The notes: generated from the sequence alone by a model not told the origin. Positions 8,393 through 18,038 are shown, counted from the stretch's first letter. The stretch: DNA of 64,000 nucleotides from Desulfuromonadales bacterium (GCA_024636295.1 JAGXHI010000061.1:62001-126000); one strand, 5' to 3'. Made by a program: numbers and translations.

Positions 8393-8419
8393 TTTGCCCG
8401 CTGCTGCGCAGCAGGCAAA
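8393..8419. repeat. Inverted repeat upstream of msrA
   Basis: TTTGCC…GGCAAA encloses the palindrome TGCTGCGCAGCA, giving a stem of about 12 pairs with a three-base bulge. There is no T-run directly after it, so it is not a clear terminator. The rest of 8260-8468 shows no convincing gene. Confidence 0.4.
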
Positions 8420-8468
8420 AGACCTGTTTTCATTTTAGAAATGGAAGAAGACCAAGGGAAGGTGTCGT

Positions 8469-9251
8469 ATGAAAGCCATTGGTTTTTTGATTGGGGGACT
8501 CCTGTTCGCCACCGCGACGATCGCTGGTGCGCAGGGGTGTCCGGTTAATGAGTTTTCGGGGAAGGAAATCCCGAAAAAGGGACAGGAGATGGAAACGACG
8601 GGCGAGATGCGGGTTCCATCAACATTTGCCGGGAATACCGAACGGGCCGTCTTTGGCCTGGGCTGATTCTGGGGCGTGGACTCCCGGTTCGGGAGTCTGG
8701 AAGGGGTGCTTAGAACCAGAGTGGGTTATGCAGGAGGCGTCAAGCGCGATCCCACTTATGACAATATGGGCGATCATACGGAAGTTGTGGAGGTCCTCTT
8801 CGATTCAGCACAGATTTCCTATGAAAAGCTGCTTGAAGTATTCTGGTCCGCACACAATCCCGCAGGCAGGATCTGGTCGCGGCAATATCGCAATGTCATT
8901 CTGTATGTTGGGGAACGTCAAAAAGAGCTCGCGGAGTTCAGCCTAAAAACGATACAGGATCGACTTGGCACTCCGGTGAAAAGTCAAATTGAGCACCTGG
9001 ACACATTTTATCCGGCGGAAAGATATCATCAGAAATATTCCTTGCGCAGGCACGGCAGGCTGTTCAACGAACTGGTTCGTCAGTTCGGCAGTGAAGAAGC
9101 GGCGCTGGATTCTACCCTTGCGGCAAGGATAAACGGACACCTGGGAGGCTATGGAGGTCGCAAGGATCTGGAGAAGAATCTAGAAAAATCGGGCCTTTCT
9201 GTCGAAGGGCGGCAGCGACTCAAGAAGAGTATTGAAGGACGATTGAGATAG
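8469..9251 (+). CDS. msrA: Peptide-methionine (S)-S-oxide reductase MsrA, exported, probable selenoprotein
   Basis: Translation from ATG 8469 (Shine-Dalgarno AAGGGAAGG) gives a signal peptide (MKAIGFLIGGLLFATATIAG), then a frame interrupted by TGA at 8664-8666. The context is VFGLG-TGA-FWGVDSRF. In MsrA this is the active-site GCFWG motif, so UGA occupies the catalytic Cys position exactly, as codon 66. The same frame then continues through the full MsrA domain (RVGYAGGV, YHQKYSL) to 9251. The expected length is 260 residues with Sec. A hairpin at 8679-8697 has the position of a bacterial SECIS element. MsrA reduces methionine S-sulfoxide in proteins, and selenocysteine versions are known in a few anaerobes. 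The leader places it in the periplasm or membrane. Confidence 0.92.
8664..8697 (+). promoter_or_regulatory. UGA codon with SECIS-like hairpin in msrA
   Basis: After the UGA (8664-8666), GACTCCCG (8679-8686) pairs perfectly with CGGGAGTC (8690-8697) around the loop GTT. If the terminal G-C pair opens, the loop reads GGTTC. The loop lies about 20 bases after the UGA and contains GGU, as in the E. coli fdhF SECIS. Confidence 0.8.
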
Positions 9252-9507
9252 AGTTCATCCGTGGCGCAAGGCTATGCTCAACTGGGTCGGACCAAGGATG
9301 CGGCCGGGCAAGGTCGCGTAATCCAGGGGGTGGGATGCCCGCCCCGAAAGGAAGAACTCCAGAAAATCTATCCGGATTTTTCCATGAATCTTCTTCCTCT
9401 TTGATGAAAATTCTTTATTCTTTTTAGATTTGGGTATACATAATTTCTTTGACGGTTTTTCAGGTGGAGTAACGTAGGGTCACAACTTTCTCAATTCGCG
9501 AGTTGCC

Positions 9508-9846
9508 ATGGACGAGCAAATTCCGGCCACGGAGGAGCAGAATTTTGCACTGACTGAGCTCGGGCCCGGGTTGAAGAAGGTTCGCCGGCGGCGCTGGTGG
9601 TTATGGGGAGTCGTTCTCCTGTATCTGCCGATTATGGTACCGCCTGTCGAAATGAACTGGTCGCTCAAAGCGACGGGAATTGCTTTTCTCCTCTGGTACG
9701 TTCTTCTTTTTGCAGCTGCGCTCTATATGGCGCTCGCCCGTTGCCCCCACTGCGGGAATTATTTTCACCTGCATGGCCTGACCTATCTCCCTCTGCGCAG
9801 GTGTCTCCATTGCCAATTGCACATCAACGCCGATAAACTGCGGTAA
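9508..9846 (+). CDS. Small membrane protein with zinc-ribbon motif
   Basis: The 112-residue protein has a basic stretch (KKVRRRRWWLWG) followed by two predicted membrane segments (WGVVLLYLPIMVPP and GIAFLLWYVLLFAAALYMAL). It ends in a cytoplasmic-type tail with two CxxC pairs (CPHCGNYF and CLHCQLHI) that could bind zinc. I do not recognise the family by name, and no function can be given. It stands alone; the 256 bases before it show no clear gene. Confidence 0.75.
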   Translation: MDEQIPATEEQNFALTELGPGLKKVRRRRWWLWGVVLLYLPIMVPPVEMNWSLKATGIAFLLWYVLLFAAALYMALARCPHCGNYFHLHGLTYLPLRRCLHCQLHINADKLR

Positions 9847-9981
9847 AAATCGAAGCCCCGGTACTCGTAGGGACATCGATCAAGAGGGGGCGAGCAGCAA
9901 AGCGCACCCCTGATGATGGGTGGTAGTGGTTTCGGATGGACATAGAAACCAGGGAAATTCGGGCATAGAAAGGAGCAACGG

Positions 9982-12039
9982 ATGCATCCGCTTCAGCAAG
10001 CAATCAACGACGAGGAAAACTCCACTCCCCTCAGACGATCGGTCTGCCCTTACGACTGTCCCGATGCCTGCGGTTTGCTGGTCGAGGTGGAGGGCGGCCG
10101 CGCCGTGCGCGTCAGCGGCGACCCCGAACATCCCTTCACCCGCGGCGCCCTCTGCCCGAAGATGCGCCACTATGAGCGCACCGTTCACTCGCCGCAGCGC
10201 CTCACCACCCCCCTGGCGCGCACCGGCCCCAAAGGAAGCGGTGCGTTCCGGCCGATCTCCTGGGAGACGGCGGTCGATCTCATCGCCGGGCGCTGGCGGC
10301 GGATCATCGAGAGTTACGGGGCCGAAGCGATCCTCCCATATTCCTTCGGCGGGACGATGGGGCTGATCCAGCGCAACGCCGGGCACCCCTTTTTCTACCG
10401 ACTCGGCGCCTCCCGACTTGAGCGCACCATATGCGCGCCAGCCAAAAAGGCCGGCTGGAAAATGGTAATGGGCAGCACCCCGGCCCCCCATCCTGATGCG
10501 GTGGTGCAGAGCGACCTTGTGATCCTGTGGGGAATCAACGCCGCAGCGACCAACGTCCATTTTCTCCACGGTGTCCGTGAAGCCAAAAAACGCGGCGCCA
10601 GAGTCTGGCTGATCGACACCTATCGCACCCCCACCGCCGCGACGGCCGACGAGGTCTTCCTGGTACGGCCTGGAAGCGACGGCGCTCTCGCTCTGGGGCT
10701 CATGCATCTGCTGGAGCGTGACGGCCGCCTTGACCATCCGTTTTTAAAAGAGGGGGTACAGGGTTTTGACGAGCTGAGCCAGAAGGTTCTTCCCGACTAT
10801 CCCCCGGAACGGGTGAGCGCCTTGACCGGGCTGCCGGTAACGACCCTGGAGACGATGGCCGCCGTCTATGGCAGTGCTCGCGCTCCCTTCATCCGTCTCG
10901 GCACCGGACTCTCCCGCTACGGCAACGGAGCCATGGCCGTGCGCACCATCGTCGCCCTGCCGGCGCTGGTCGGGGCTTACGGCAAACCGGGCGGGGGCTG
11001 CCTGTGCAGCACCGGCACCTCGGAGGCCTTCGCAATATCCGAAGTGACGCGTGAAGATTTCATGACGCGGTCGACCCGCCTGGTGAACATGAACCACCTC
11101 GGTTACGCCCTCACCGAACTGGCCGACCCGCCGGTTCAAGCCCTCTATGTCTACCACTCCAACCCCGCTGTCGTCGCTCCCGACCAGAACGTGGTGCTGA
11201 AGGGGCTCGAACGTGAGGACCTTTTTACCGTGGTCCACGAGCGTTTTCTAACAGACACCGCCCGCTATGCCGATGTCGTGCTGCCGGCGACTTCCTCCCT
11301 GGAGACGAGCGACCTCTACACCGCCTACGGCAGCTATTGCATACAGCGCACCCGGCCGGCGATCCCGTCGGTGGGGCAGAGTCGGTCCAACTGGGATACT
11401 TTCGCCCTGCTGGCACAGGCGATGGGGTTCACCGATCCTTTCTTCCGCCAGAGCGCCGACGATCTCATAGACCGGCTGCTCTCCTTGCCCTCGCCGTGGC
11501 GGGAACATATCGATACCGCAAAGCTCGCCGATGGGCAGGTGGTCGAACTTGCAATCCCCACCTCCGAAAGCTTCGGCACCCCCTCCGGCCGCATCGAACT
11601 TCTCAATCCCGCGGAAAGCGAGCCTCTCCCCCGATACATTCCTCCTTATGCCGCAAACGAGGATTTGCCGCTACGCCTGATGACTGCGCCGACCCTCTTC
11701 GCTCTCAACTCCACCTTTTACGAGCAGTCCGAACTGCGAGAGCGGCAGGGCGGCATGCGCCTGCTTCTCCATCCGGAGGAGGCCAAGGCCCGGGATCTTG
11801 TCGATGCGAGTCCGGTGATCGCCTTCAACAGTCTGGGGGAGGTGACTTTTCTGCTCGAGATCAGCGAACGTGTTCCGCCGGGAGTCGCCGTTGCCGAAGG
11901 GGTCTGGTGGCTCGAACAGGCCCCTGGCCTCCGAACGGTCAACGCCCTCACCTCTCAGCGCCTGACAGACCGGGAAGGGGGCAGCACGTTCTACGACAAT
12001 GCGGTCGATGTCCGCCCGGCATCCGGGGACGGCCTGTAG
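9982..12039 (+). CDS. Molybdopterin-dependent oxidoreductase, bis-MGD family
   Basis: The 685-residue enzyme starts at an ATG after AAAGGAG. It has an N-terminal [4Fe-4S] motif (SVCPYDCPDACG…ALCPK), the molybdopterin oxidoreductase core (VILWGINAAATNVHFLHGVR, TGLSRYGNGAMAVRTI) and a C-terminal dinucleotide-binding domain (LRLMTAPTLFALNSTFYEQS). The candidate Mo-ligand region is ERTICAPAKKAGW. No Tat signal is present, so it should be cytoplasmic. The substrate is unknown; the architecture resembles stand-alone, single-subunit members of the DMSO reductase superfamily rather than catalytic subunits with dedicated partners. Neighbouring genes are oxidoreductases and a peptidase in the same direction. 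Confidence 0.9.
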   Translation: MHPLQQAINDEENSTPLRRSVCPYDCPDACGLLVEVEGGRAVRVSGDPEHPFTRGALCPKMRHYERTVHSPQRLTTPLARTGPKGSGAFRPISWETAVDLIAGRWRRIIESYGAEAILPYSFGGTMGLIQRNAGHPFFYRLGASRLERTICAPAKKAGWKMVMGSTPAPHPDAVVQSDLVILWGINAAATNVHFLHGVREAKKRGARVWLIDTYRTPTAATADEVFLVRPGSDGALALGLMHLLERDGRLDHPFLKEGVQGFDELSQKVLPDYPPERVSALTGLPVTTLETMAAVYGSARAPFIRLGTGLSRYGNGAMAVRTIVALPALVGAYGKPGGGCLCSTGTSEAFAISEVTREDFMTRSTRLVNMNHLGYALTELADPPVQALYVYHSNPAVVAPDQNVVLKGLEREDLFTVVHERFLTDTARYADVVLPATSSLETSDLYTAYGSYCIQRTRPAIPSVGQSRSNWDTFALLAQAMGFTDPFFRQSADDLIDRLLSLPSPWREHIDTAKLADGQVVELAIPTSESFGTPSGRIELLNPAESEPLPRYIPPYAANEDLPLRLMTAPTLFALNSTFYEQSELRERQGGMRLLLHPEEAKARDLVDASPVIAFNSLGEVTFLLEISERVPPGVAVAEGVWWLEQAPGLRTVNALTSQRLTDREGGSTFYDNAVDVRPASGDGL

Positions 12040-12126
12040 GGCCGGAATGTTTTTCCAAGATTGCGGGAGGGTCATGCAGGCCATCCGGTGTTCACTGTCA
12101 AAGTCCATTGAAAGGGAGAGTTGAAT

Positions 12127-13380
12127 ATGAATAAAACGGAATTGTTCGGGCGAATCGAGAAGCAGAAAGATGAAATGGTCAATACCATAATGGAATTGGT
12201 CAGAATACCCAGCGTGACAGGAGAAGAAAGAGAAGCCCAGGAGTTCATGGAGGAGCTGTATTCGGATCTCGGGCTGAAAACGCAGAGAGTCCATCCCAAA
12301 ATCGAGGACATCAGAAACCATCCTTCTTTTATCGATACGAAAGAATCCTATGAAGATCGTTTTAATGTGGTTGCTTCCCTCGAAGGTGACCCTTCGAAAA
12401 AATCACTGATCATCAACGGACATATCGATATCGTATCGCCCGAGCCCATCGAGTCCTGGAAATACGACCCGTTCGAGCCCACCCTGGAAGGCAATCGGCT
12501 CTATGGGAGAGGGGCCGGCGATATGAAAGCCGGACTGGCAGCGAATTACTATGCGCTGAAAGCGATTCTGGATTCAGGCCAGCGTCCCCGAGGTTCCGTT
12601 TATCTGCACAGCGTCATCGACGAAGAACCGGGGGGAGCAGGGGGTACGCTGAGCCTGTTGAATCAAGGTCATACGGCAGATGCCCTGTTGGTCACCGAGC
12701 CGCACAATCTGCAGGTCACGGTCAGCCATGCCGGCATCTTGTATTTCAAAATCAAGGTTCTGGGCAAATCGGCTCACGGAGGGCTGGCTCACCATGGAAT
12801 CAACGCCATCGGCAAGATGATTCCCATTTACCAGGCCCTGGAGAGGCTCGAACGTGAACGCGCTATCAATATACGCTTTCCGTTGTACGAAAAAGGTTCC
12901 GGTCAATCGTGCCATCTGGCGATCAGCAGCCTGACGGCGGGTGACTGGCCGGGCAAGGTGGCCGGACACGCTGAAATGAAATGCAGGATCAGCTTTATCC
13001 CGGGAGAGACCAAGGCCGATGTGCAGGCGATGGTCTCCAACCTGGTTGCCGAAGTGGCCTCCCGGGACGAGTGGCTGCGGGAAAATCCCCCCTTGGTGGA
13101 ATGGTTCGGCTGGCAGAACGACCCCTGGTACCAGGACCCTTCCCACCCCTTTATCGCCCAGCTGCAGAAGGCGGGTCAGAGCGTGCTTGGCGCCCCTCCG
13201 GAAATCATCGGCCGGGCTTCGGGCAACGATGCCCGGTTCAGCCAGTATTTCGGGATGCCGGGCGCCTGTATCGGCCCCATCGCCCAAAATTTCCATGGAG
13301 CGGATGAGTGGGTGGACGTTGATTCCGTAAATGAACTGGTAAAAATTCTTTCCCTGTTTATTCTTGAGTGGACCGGATAA
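12127..13380 (+). CDS. M20-family metallopeptidase/deacylase (ArgE/DapE type)
   Basis: The 417-residue protein has the M20 signature: INGHIDIVSPEP (metal-binding His/Asp), GRGAGDMKAGLAAN (bridging Asp), VIDEEPGG (catalytic Glu-Glu) and a final His in IAQNFHGADEWVDVDSV. The lid domain is present (SHAGILYFKIKVLGKSAHGG). Members remove acyl groups from amino acids or hydrolyse dipeptides; substrate cannot be assigned. The ATG at 12127 follows AAAGGGAG at 12111-12118, and a TTG six bases earlier is less likely. It lies between the molybdoenzyme and the aldo/keto reductase and may be co-transcribed with them. Confidence 0.9.
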   Translation: MNKTELFGRIEKQKDEMVNTIMELVRIPSVTGEEREAQEFMEELYSDLGLKTQRVHPKIEDIRNHPSFIDTKESYEDRFNVVASLEGDPSKKSLIINGHIDIVSPEPIESWKYDPFEPTLEGNRLYGRGAGDMKAGLAANYYALKAILDSGQRPRGSVYLHSVIDEEPGGAGGTLSLLNQGHTADALLVTEPHNLQVTVSHAGILYFKIKVLGKSAHGGLAHHGINAIGKMIPIYQALERLERERAINIRFPLYEKGSGQSCHLAISSLTAGDWPGKVAGHAEMKCRISFIPGETKADVQAMVSNLVAEVASRDEWLRENPPLVEWFGWQNDPWYQDPSHPFIAQLQKAGQSVLGAPPEIIGRASGNDARFSQYFGMPGACIGPIAQNFHGADEWVDVDSVNELVKILSLFILEWTG

Positions 13381-13455
13381 ATCTGAAATTTTCATCCCGA
13401 AGCATCGGGGCGCAAGTCTGTTGAAAAAGGGAATGAGCATCACGGGAGTTGAACT

Positions 13456-14508
13456 ATGAAAACAATGAAACTTGGGAAGACCGACCTGGTCATCTCCGAG
13501 GTGGGCTTCGGGGCGATTCCCATTATTCGCCTGGAACATCCGGAGGCTGTGCGGGTTCTGCGCCATGCTTACGAAAAGGGCATTACCTTTTTCGACACCG
13601 CCAATGCCTATCGAGACAGCGAAGATAAGATCGGTTCTGCCTTCGAGGGCATGCGCGATCGGGTCGTTCTGGCCAGCAAGACGCTGCGGCGCGATGGCGA
13701 GGGGGTCAGAAAGCACCTGGAGCGCAGCCTGCGGCTGCTGCGTACCGATCACCTCGATCTGTACCAGCTTCATCAGATCGCGCAGGAAACGACCTGGGAG
13801 GCGGTGACTGCGCCAGGAGGCGCTCTGGAGGAGGCCATCCGGGCCCGTGACGTCGGCAAAATCCGCTACCTGGGGGTGACTTCCCACAGCATGCCGATGG
13901 CCCTTCGACTGATACGCACCGGCCTCTTCAGCACCGTTCAGGTCCCTTTCAATTTTATCGAAGACGGCGCCGCAGAGGAGCTTTTGCCTGCCGCGAGCCA
14001 ACTGGGTGTCGGCTTCATCGTCATGAAGCCTTTCGGCGGCGGCGCCATCGACAACGCCGGGATCGCCCTCAAATTCCTCCGTCAGTATCCGGAAATCGTG
14101 CCCATCCCCGGCTTTGAGGCCACCGAACAGGTCGACGAAATCTGCGACATTTACGCACACTCCAACACGGTCACGGAGCGCGATCGGTCCATCATGGAAC
14201 GCTACCGCCAGGAACTGGGAAACCGCTTCTGCCGGCGCTGCGAATATTGCCAGCCCTGTCCCCATGGGGTGATGATCACCCCGGCCATGGGATACCCGAT
14301 CGTGGCCAAAAAAATGTCGCCCGAAGTAGCGACGGAATTTCTCAAGGCTCCCATGGAAAGCGTGCCGCTCTGCACCGAATGCGGCGCCTGCATCCAGCTC
14401 TGCCCCTACGACTTGCCGGTGCCCGAAATTCTGAAGAGCAATTACGAACTCTACCTTCGGCAGGCGGAGGAGCATGGAGCCGACACCGAAGAGGGGAAGA
14501 ACCTCTGA
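13456..14508 (+). CDS. Aldo/keto reductase with C-terminal [4Fe-4S] clusters
   Basis: The 350-residue protein opens with the aldo/keto reductase barrel (TMKLGKTDLVISEVGFGAIP, active-site FFDTANAYRDSEDKIG, LDLYQLHQI). It ends with Cys motifs CRRCEYCQPCPHG and CTECGACIQLCPYDLPVPEI that would hold iron-sulfur clusters. Such Fe-S aldo/keto reductases are common in anaerobes and are usually assigned only to general NAD(P)H- or ferredoxin-linked carbonyl reduction. The start follows CGGGAG. The next gene is 26 bases downstream. Confidence 0.9.
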   Translation: MKTMKLGKTDLVISEVGFGAIPIIRLEHPEAVRVLRHAYEKGITFFDTANAYRDSEDKIGSAFEGMRDRVVLASKTLRRDGEGVRKHLERSLRLLRTDHLDLYQLHQIAQETTWEAVTAPGGALEEAIRARDVGKIRYLGVTSHSMPMALRLIRTGLFSTVQVPFNFIEDGAAEELLPAASQLGVGFIVMKPFGGGAIDNAGIALKFLRQYPEIVPIPGFEATEQVDEICDIYAHSNTVTERDRSIMERYRQELGNRFCRRCEYCQPCPHGVMITPAMGYPIVAKKMSPEVATEFLKAPMESVPLCTECGACIQLCPYDLPVPEILKSNYELYLRQAEEHGADTEEGKNL

Positions 14509-14534
14509 AACGACCATCAACAGGAGAATGACAC

Positions 14535-15101
14535 ATGAAAGAATCCGTGGGAGCCAGAACCCTGCTTTTTCCCACCCCTGTTCTGCTTGTCGGGACCTAT
14601 GACAGCCAGGGGCGCCCGAACCTCATGAACGCCGCCTGGGGAGGCGTCTGCTGCTCCCAGCCGCCCTGCGTTTCCGTCTCCATCCAGAAATCGAGGCATT
14701 CTTATGCGGGTGTTTTGGAGCGCAAGGCCTTCACCATCGGAATCCCTTCCGAAGCGCAGATGAAGGAGGCGGATTACGTCGGTATCGTATCAGGACGGGA
14801 TAAGGACAAGTTTTTGGAAACGGGCTGGACTGCAATCAGAAGCGAACTGGTGGATGCCCCCTATGCGGCGGAGGTGCCGATTGTCCTCGAATGCCGTCTT
14901 CTCCACACGCTGGAGATCGGTATCCACACCCAGTTTGTCGGCGAAATCCTGGATGCGAAGGCGGAAGCCGATGTGCTCGACGAGGACGGCCTCCCTGACA
15001 TTCGCAAGATCAAACCGCTGATATTCGATACCGCCCATCGGGGGTATTACGGCCTGGGGGAATATCTGGGCCAGGCATTTTCCGTCGGGAAGAAATCATA
15101 A
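14535..15101 (+). CDS. Flavin reductase-like FMN-binding protein
   Basis: The 188-residue protein matches the flavin reductase-like split-barrel family (PTPVLLVGTYDSQGRPNLMN, SVSIQKSRHSYAGVLERKAF, FVGEILDAKAE). Many Cys-rich anaerobe members, as here (GGVCCSQPPC), bind FMN and are related to flavoredoxin, an electron carrier. The start follows ACAGGAG. The 26-base gap from the aldo/keto reductase suggests one operon, and the pair could transfer electrons between Fe-S/NAD(P)H and flavin carriers (inference). Confidence 0.85.
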   Translation: MKESVGARTLLFPTPVLLVGTYDSQGRPNLMNAAWGGVCCSQPPCVSVSIQKSRHSYAGVLERKAFTIGIPSEAQMKEADYVGIVSGRDKDKFLETGWTAIRSELVDAPYAAEVPIVLECRLLHTLEIGIHTQFVGEILDAKAEADVLDEDGLPDIRKIKPLIFDTAHRGYYGLGEYLGQAFSVGKKS

Positions 15102-15304
15102 GGGGCCGCTGTGCAGTCTGAAGCTGTTCAATTTCCGAATATCCCGATCCGGCGCCGCAGGGAACCGGCGGCGCGAAGACCTGAATTCGACTAATTCCGC
15201 CATCTCCGTGGGAGATCTTGACAAAACAATGTTGGTCAGATGAGGATTGGAAATCTTTAAAAATCGGTGACCCCAATTTTTTTGAGATTAAAAGGAGAGA
15301 GAGA

Positions 15305-16615
15305 ATGTCTGTCGTTTATTTGAAAAGAGGAAAACCGGAAATTGAAAAGCAGCAAGATGACCTGAAAATCAGGAGTGTCGTCGAAGAGGCATTAAAAGAT
15401 ATCGCGTCTCGCGGCGATATTGCAGTGCGTGAATTGAGTGAAAAATTCGATAAATATTCTCCGCCCGATTTTCGACTCAGTTTACCTGAAATCGAAGCGC
15501 TGATGGAGAGGGTCAGCCCCAGGGATATGGAAGATATAAAGTTCGCACAAGAACAGGTTCGCAATTTCGCCAGGGCGCAACGCGATTCCATGCAGGATAT
15601 CGAACTCGAAACACTCCCCGGGGTGATTCTGGGTCATAAGAATATTCCTGTGCAGTCGGTTGGCTGCTACGTGCCCGGGGGGAAGTTCCCCATGGTGGCA
15701 TCGGCGCACATGTCTGTCGTGACCGCGTCCGTTGCGGGCGTTCCACGCATTATCGCATGCACCCCTGCCTTCAAGGGGGAGCCTAACCCCGCGGTGATAA
15801 CCGCGATGCACCTCGGGGGAGCACATGAGATTTATGTCCTGGGGGGAATCCAGGCGATTGGCGCCATGGCGCTCGGCACGGAAACCATCGAACCGGTCCA
15901 CATGCTCGTCGGGCCGGGCAATGCTTTCGTGGCCGAAGCGAAACGTCAGCTGTTCGGGCGTGTTGGAATCGATCTGCTGGCCGGGCCGACGGAGACGCTG
16001 GTCATAGCGGATGATACGGTAGATGCCGAGATGTGCGCCACGGATCTGCTCGGCCAGGCGGAACACGGATACAATTCACCTGCGGCCTTCGTCACGAACT
16101 CCCGCCGGCTCGCTGAAAAAACGCTGCAGGAAGTCGATCGACTCCTGACGATTCTGCCCACGGCTGAAACCGCCCGGGTGAGCTGGGCTGATTATGGAGA
16201 GGTTGTTCTCTGCGACAGCTATGAAGAGATGCTCTCTGTCGCCAACGAGATCGCTTCGGAACACGTTCAGGTCATGACGGACCGGGATGATTGGTTTCTT
16301 GAAAATATGACATGCTATGGAGCGCTGTTCCTGGGGCCGCGTACCAACGTTTCCAACGGGGACAAGGTGATTGGTACGAATCATACGCTTCCGACAAGGA
16401 AGGCGGGCCGCTATACCGGTGGATTATGGGTGGGCAAGTTCCTGAAAACCCATAGCTACCAGAAAATTACTACGGATGAAGCGGCCGCCGAAATAGGGGC
16501 CTATTGCTCGCGCCTCTGTATGTTGGAAGGTTTCGTCGGGCATGCGGAACAGGCCAATTTGCGTGTGCGTCGCTATGGCCGCCGTGAGGTAGGCTATGGC
16601 CAGGCGGCGGAGTGA
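15305..16615 (+). CDS. HisD-family dehydrogenase (HpsN/sulfopropanediol dehydrogenase-like)
   Basis: The 436-residue protein is a histidinol dehydrogenase homologue: [54 protein letters not shown] and the zinc-ligand region [13 protein letters not shown]. The later segment [20 protein letters not shown] differs from true biosynthetic HisD (which has a histidinol-specific LPTxG form) and resembles the HpsN group that oxidises dihydroxypropanesulfonate. No his genes are nearby. I therefore favour a catabolic alcohol dehydrogenase with unknown substrate. The ATG at 15305 follows AAAGGAGAG; an upstream TTG in the same frame lacks a site. Confidence 0.85.
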   Translation: MSVVYLKRGKPEIEKQQDDLKIRSVVEEALKDIASRGDIAVRELSEKFDKYSPPDFRLSLPEIEALMERVSPRDMEDIKFAQEQVRNFARAQRDSMQDIELETLPGVILGHKNIPVQSVGCYVPGGKFPMVASAHMSVVTASVAGVPRIIACTPAFKGEPNPAVITAMHLGGAHEIYVLGGIQAIGAMALGTETIEPVHMLVGPGNAFVAEAKRQLFGRVGIDLLAGPTETLVIADDTVDAEMCATDLLGQAEHGYNSPAAFVTNSRRLAEKTLQEVDRLLTILPTAETARVSWADYGEVVLCDSYEEMLSVANEIASEHVQVMTDRDDWFLENMTCYGALFLGPRTNVSNGDKVIGTNHTLPTRKAGRYTGGLWVGKFLKTHSYQKITTDEAAAEIGAYCSRLCMLEGFVGHAEQANLRVRRYGRREVGYGQAAE

Positions 16616-16636
16616 CAAAGGGCTGCCAGGTTCCCG

Positions 16637-17077
16637 ATGTTGTTCGGTTCTGAAATGCGCTCATTGCGAACATTTGGATTTTTCCTGAGATTTTTCCTGA
16701 CCATATTCCTGGGAATTTCCCTGAGCACTGCCGCCTGCGAAGCGGGATCTGCTGAGCGCTCCATGGTTGTTACCGCTACCGCCTTTAACTCGGTGGTCTC
16801 GCAGACGGATTCCAATCCATCGATCGCGGCCTGGGGAGATAAGCTTAAGCCGGGCCTGAAAGCGGTGGCAGTTTCCAGCGATCTTCTCGAAGCGGGACTC
16901 ACGAGGGGAACTACCCTGCGAATCGAGGGCCTGGAAGGTGAATACGTCGTCCTCGACAAAACAGCATCACGCCACAGGAAGCGGATTGACATCTACATGG
17001 GCGTTGATGTCCGGAAGGCAAAGGAATTCGGAATCCGGCAGGTGCGAATCTACTGGAGCGATTCCACAGGAAAGTAA
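16637..17077 (+). CDS. Exported 3D-domain protein (double-psi beta-barrel)
   Basis: The protein has an N-terminal membrane/signal segment (FFLRFFLTIFLGISLSTAAC) and a 3D domain named for its conserved Asp residues: VVTATAFNSVVSQTD, AAWGDKLKPGLKAVAVSSDL and RIDIYMGVDVRKAKEFG. The 3D domain occurs in MltA lytic transglycosylase and in small cell-wall proteins. Here it stands alone, so a cell-envelope role is likely but not certain. The Cys at the end of the signal could make it a lipoprotein. An alternative ATG lies at 16655. Confidence 0.8.
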   Translation: MLFGSEMRSLRTFGFFLRFFLTIFLGISLSTAACEAGSAERSMVVTATAFNSVVSQTDSNPSIAAWGDKLKPGLKAVAVSSDLLEAGLTRGTTLRIEGLEGEYVVLDKTASRHRKRIDIYMGVDVRKAKEFGIRQVRIYWSDSTGK

Positions 17078-17193
17078 ACTGTCATGCCGGAGCCATGCCC
17101 GGAGAACAACTGCGCCCCGGCAATTTCCCGTACCGAAGAGAAAGTCCTGCAGGTTGCCGTCGGCCCAGGACAGCACAAAAGCTTGACTGCACT

Positions 17194-17223
17194 CCGGGTC
17201 TGCGCATTGGGCCCGGCTTTTTT
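17194..17223 (+). terminator. Rho-independent terminator after the 3D-domain gene
   Basis: CCGGG (17194-17198) and CCCGG (17212-17216) form a stem with a 13-base loop, followed by CTTTTTT. It closes the rightward gene before the convergent GNAT gene. Confidence 0.55.
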
Positions 17224-17264
17224 CTGTCTGGTCCAGGCAGGGGCGCCGGACGTGGACGGGCGGC

Positions 17265-17780
17265 TCAGCGGCGTCTTTTTCCTCGGGGTCCGGGCGGTTT
17301 TGCGGCCTTTTTAAATTCAGGTTCATAGCCTACAATGAAACGGGTGGTGGTGTCGTTTCGGATACTCAGGAAGTGGGAATTGTTTTTATCAAAAGGGCAA
17401 ATGGGTAAAATGCATGGTTCAAAGCCAAACCTTTTGTAATAGCCGGGCTCTCCCAGAACAAACAGGGGCTGGTCCTTGATCGGATCCTGCCTTAAGGCAA
17501 ACCTGACCAGTTCCGAACCCACCCCCTGTTTCTGAAATTCGGGGGACACGGCCATGGGCGCCAGGTGGAGACCGCAGAACGCCTTGCCATGGTAGGCATT
17601 GGAAAAGGCGATGTAGGCGATGACCTTGTTGGTATGAATGCACACCCATTCATGTACAGGCCTGTCGTTTTCGTGGAATTTCCGCACCAGGTCGGATTCG
17701 TAATCGCTTCCGGGAAAGGCGCGGTTCAGCAGTGCATAGATCTTGGGGTGATGTTCTTTCGTTACTTTCTGTATTTTCAT
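17265..17780 (-). CDS. GNAT-family N-acetyltransferase
   Basis: The 171-residue protein has the GNAT acetyl-CoA motif (LAPMAVSPEFQKQGVGSELV) and the later β-strand segment PLFVLGEPGYYKRFGFEPC. It belongs to the YhbS-like predicted acetyltransferases. It ends in a basic tail (KKAAKPPGPRGKRRR). The ATG at 17780 is preceded by AGGAA on this strand; upstream in-frame codons lack a site. Substrate unknown. Confidence 0.85.
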   Translation of the reverse strand: MKIQKVTKEHHPKIYALLNRAFPGSDYESDLVRKFHENDRPVHEWVCIHTNKVIAYIAFSNAYHGKAFCGLHLAPMAVSPEFQKQGVGSELVRFALRQDPIKDQPLFVLGEPGYYKRFGFEPCILPICPFDKNNSHFLSIRNDTTTRFIVGYEPEFKKAAKPPGPRGKRRR

Positions 17781-18038
17781 AATCAGAGTTCCTGAAAGTC
17801 TGTCGTCACTGCCATGATACGAATCTGCGGCCCAAGCTTGAGGTAACAAAACCTCATGAACAGGATCGCACATCTGGTGATGGGAAAATAGCTTTCATGA
17901 ATCAGCCAGGATCTTCGTAATATCACCATGGAGATCACGGAGCCGATTGTTTTTTTCTCCTTCATGGCTCTCCGTCACTCCTTGCGGTAGAATTCTATCA
18001 ATCAACGAATTTCAGTCGAAACTACGAAAAAGGAACAA

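Noticed and set aside
8342..8548. Short plus-strand frame before msrA
   Set aside because: It overlaps the msrA start in another frame and has no ribosome binding site or recognisable content.
15305..16615. Histidine biosynthesis hisD
   Set aside because: No other his gene is nearby and the late active-site segment departs from biosynthetic HisD; a catabolic paralogue fits better.
17084..17328. Two short plus-strand frames after the 3D-domain gene
   Set aside because: They cover a terminator and the 3' end of the convergent GNAT gene.
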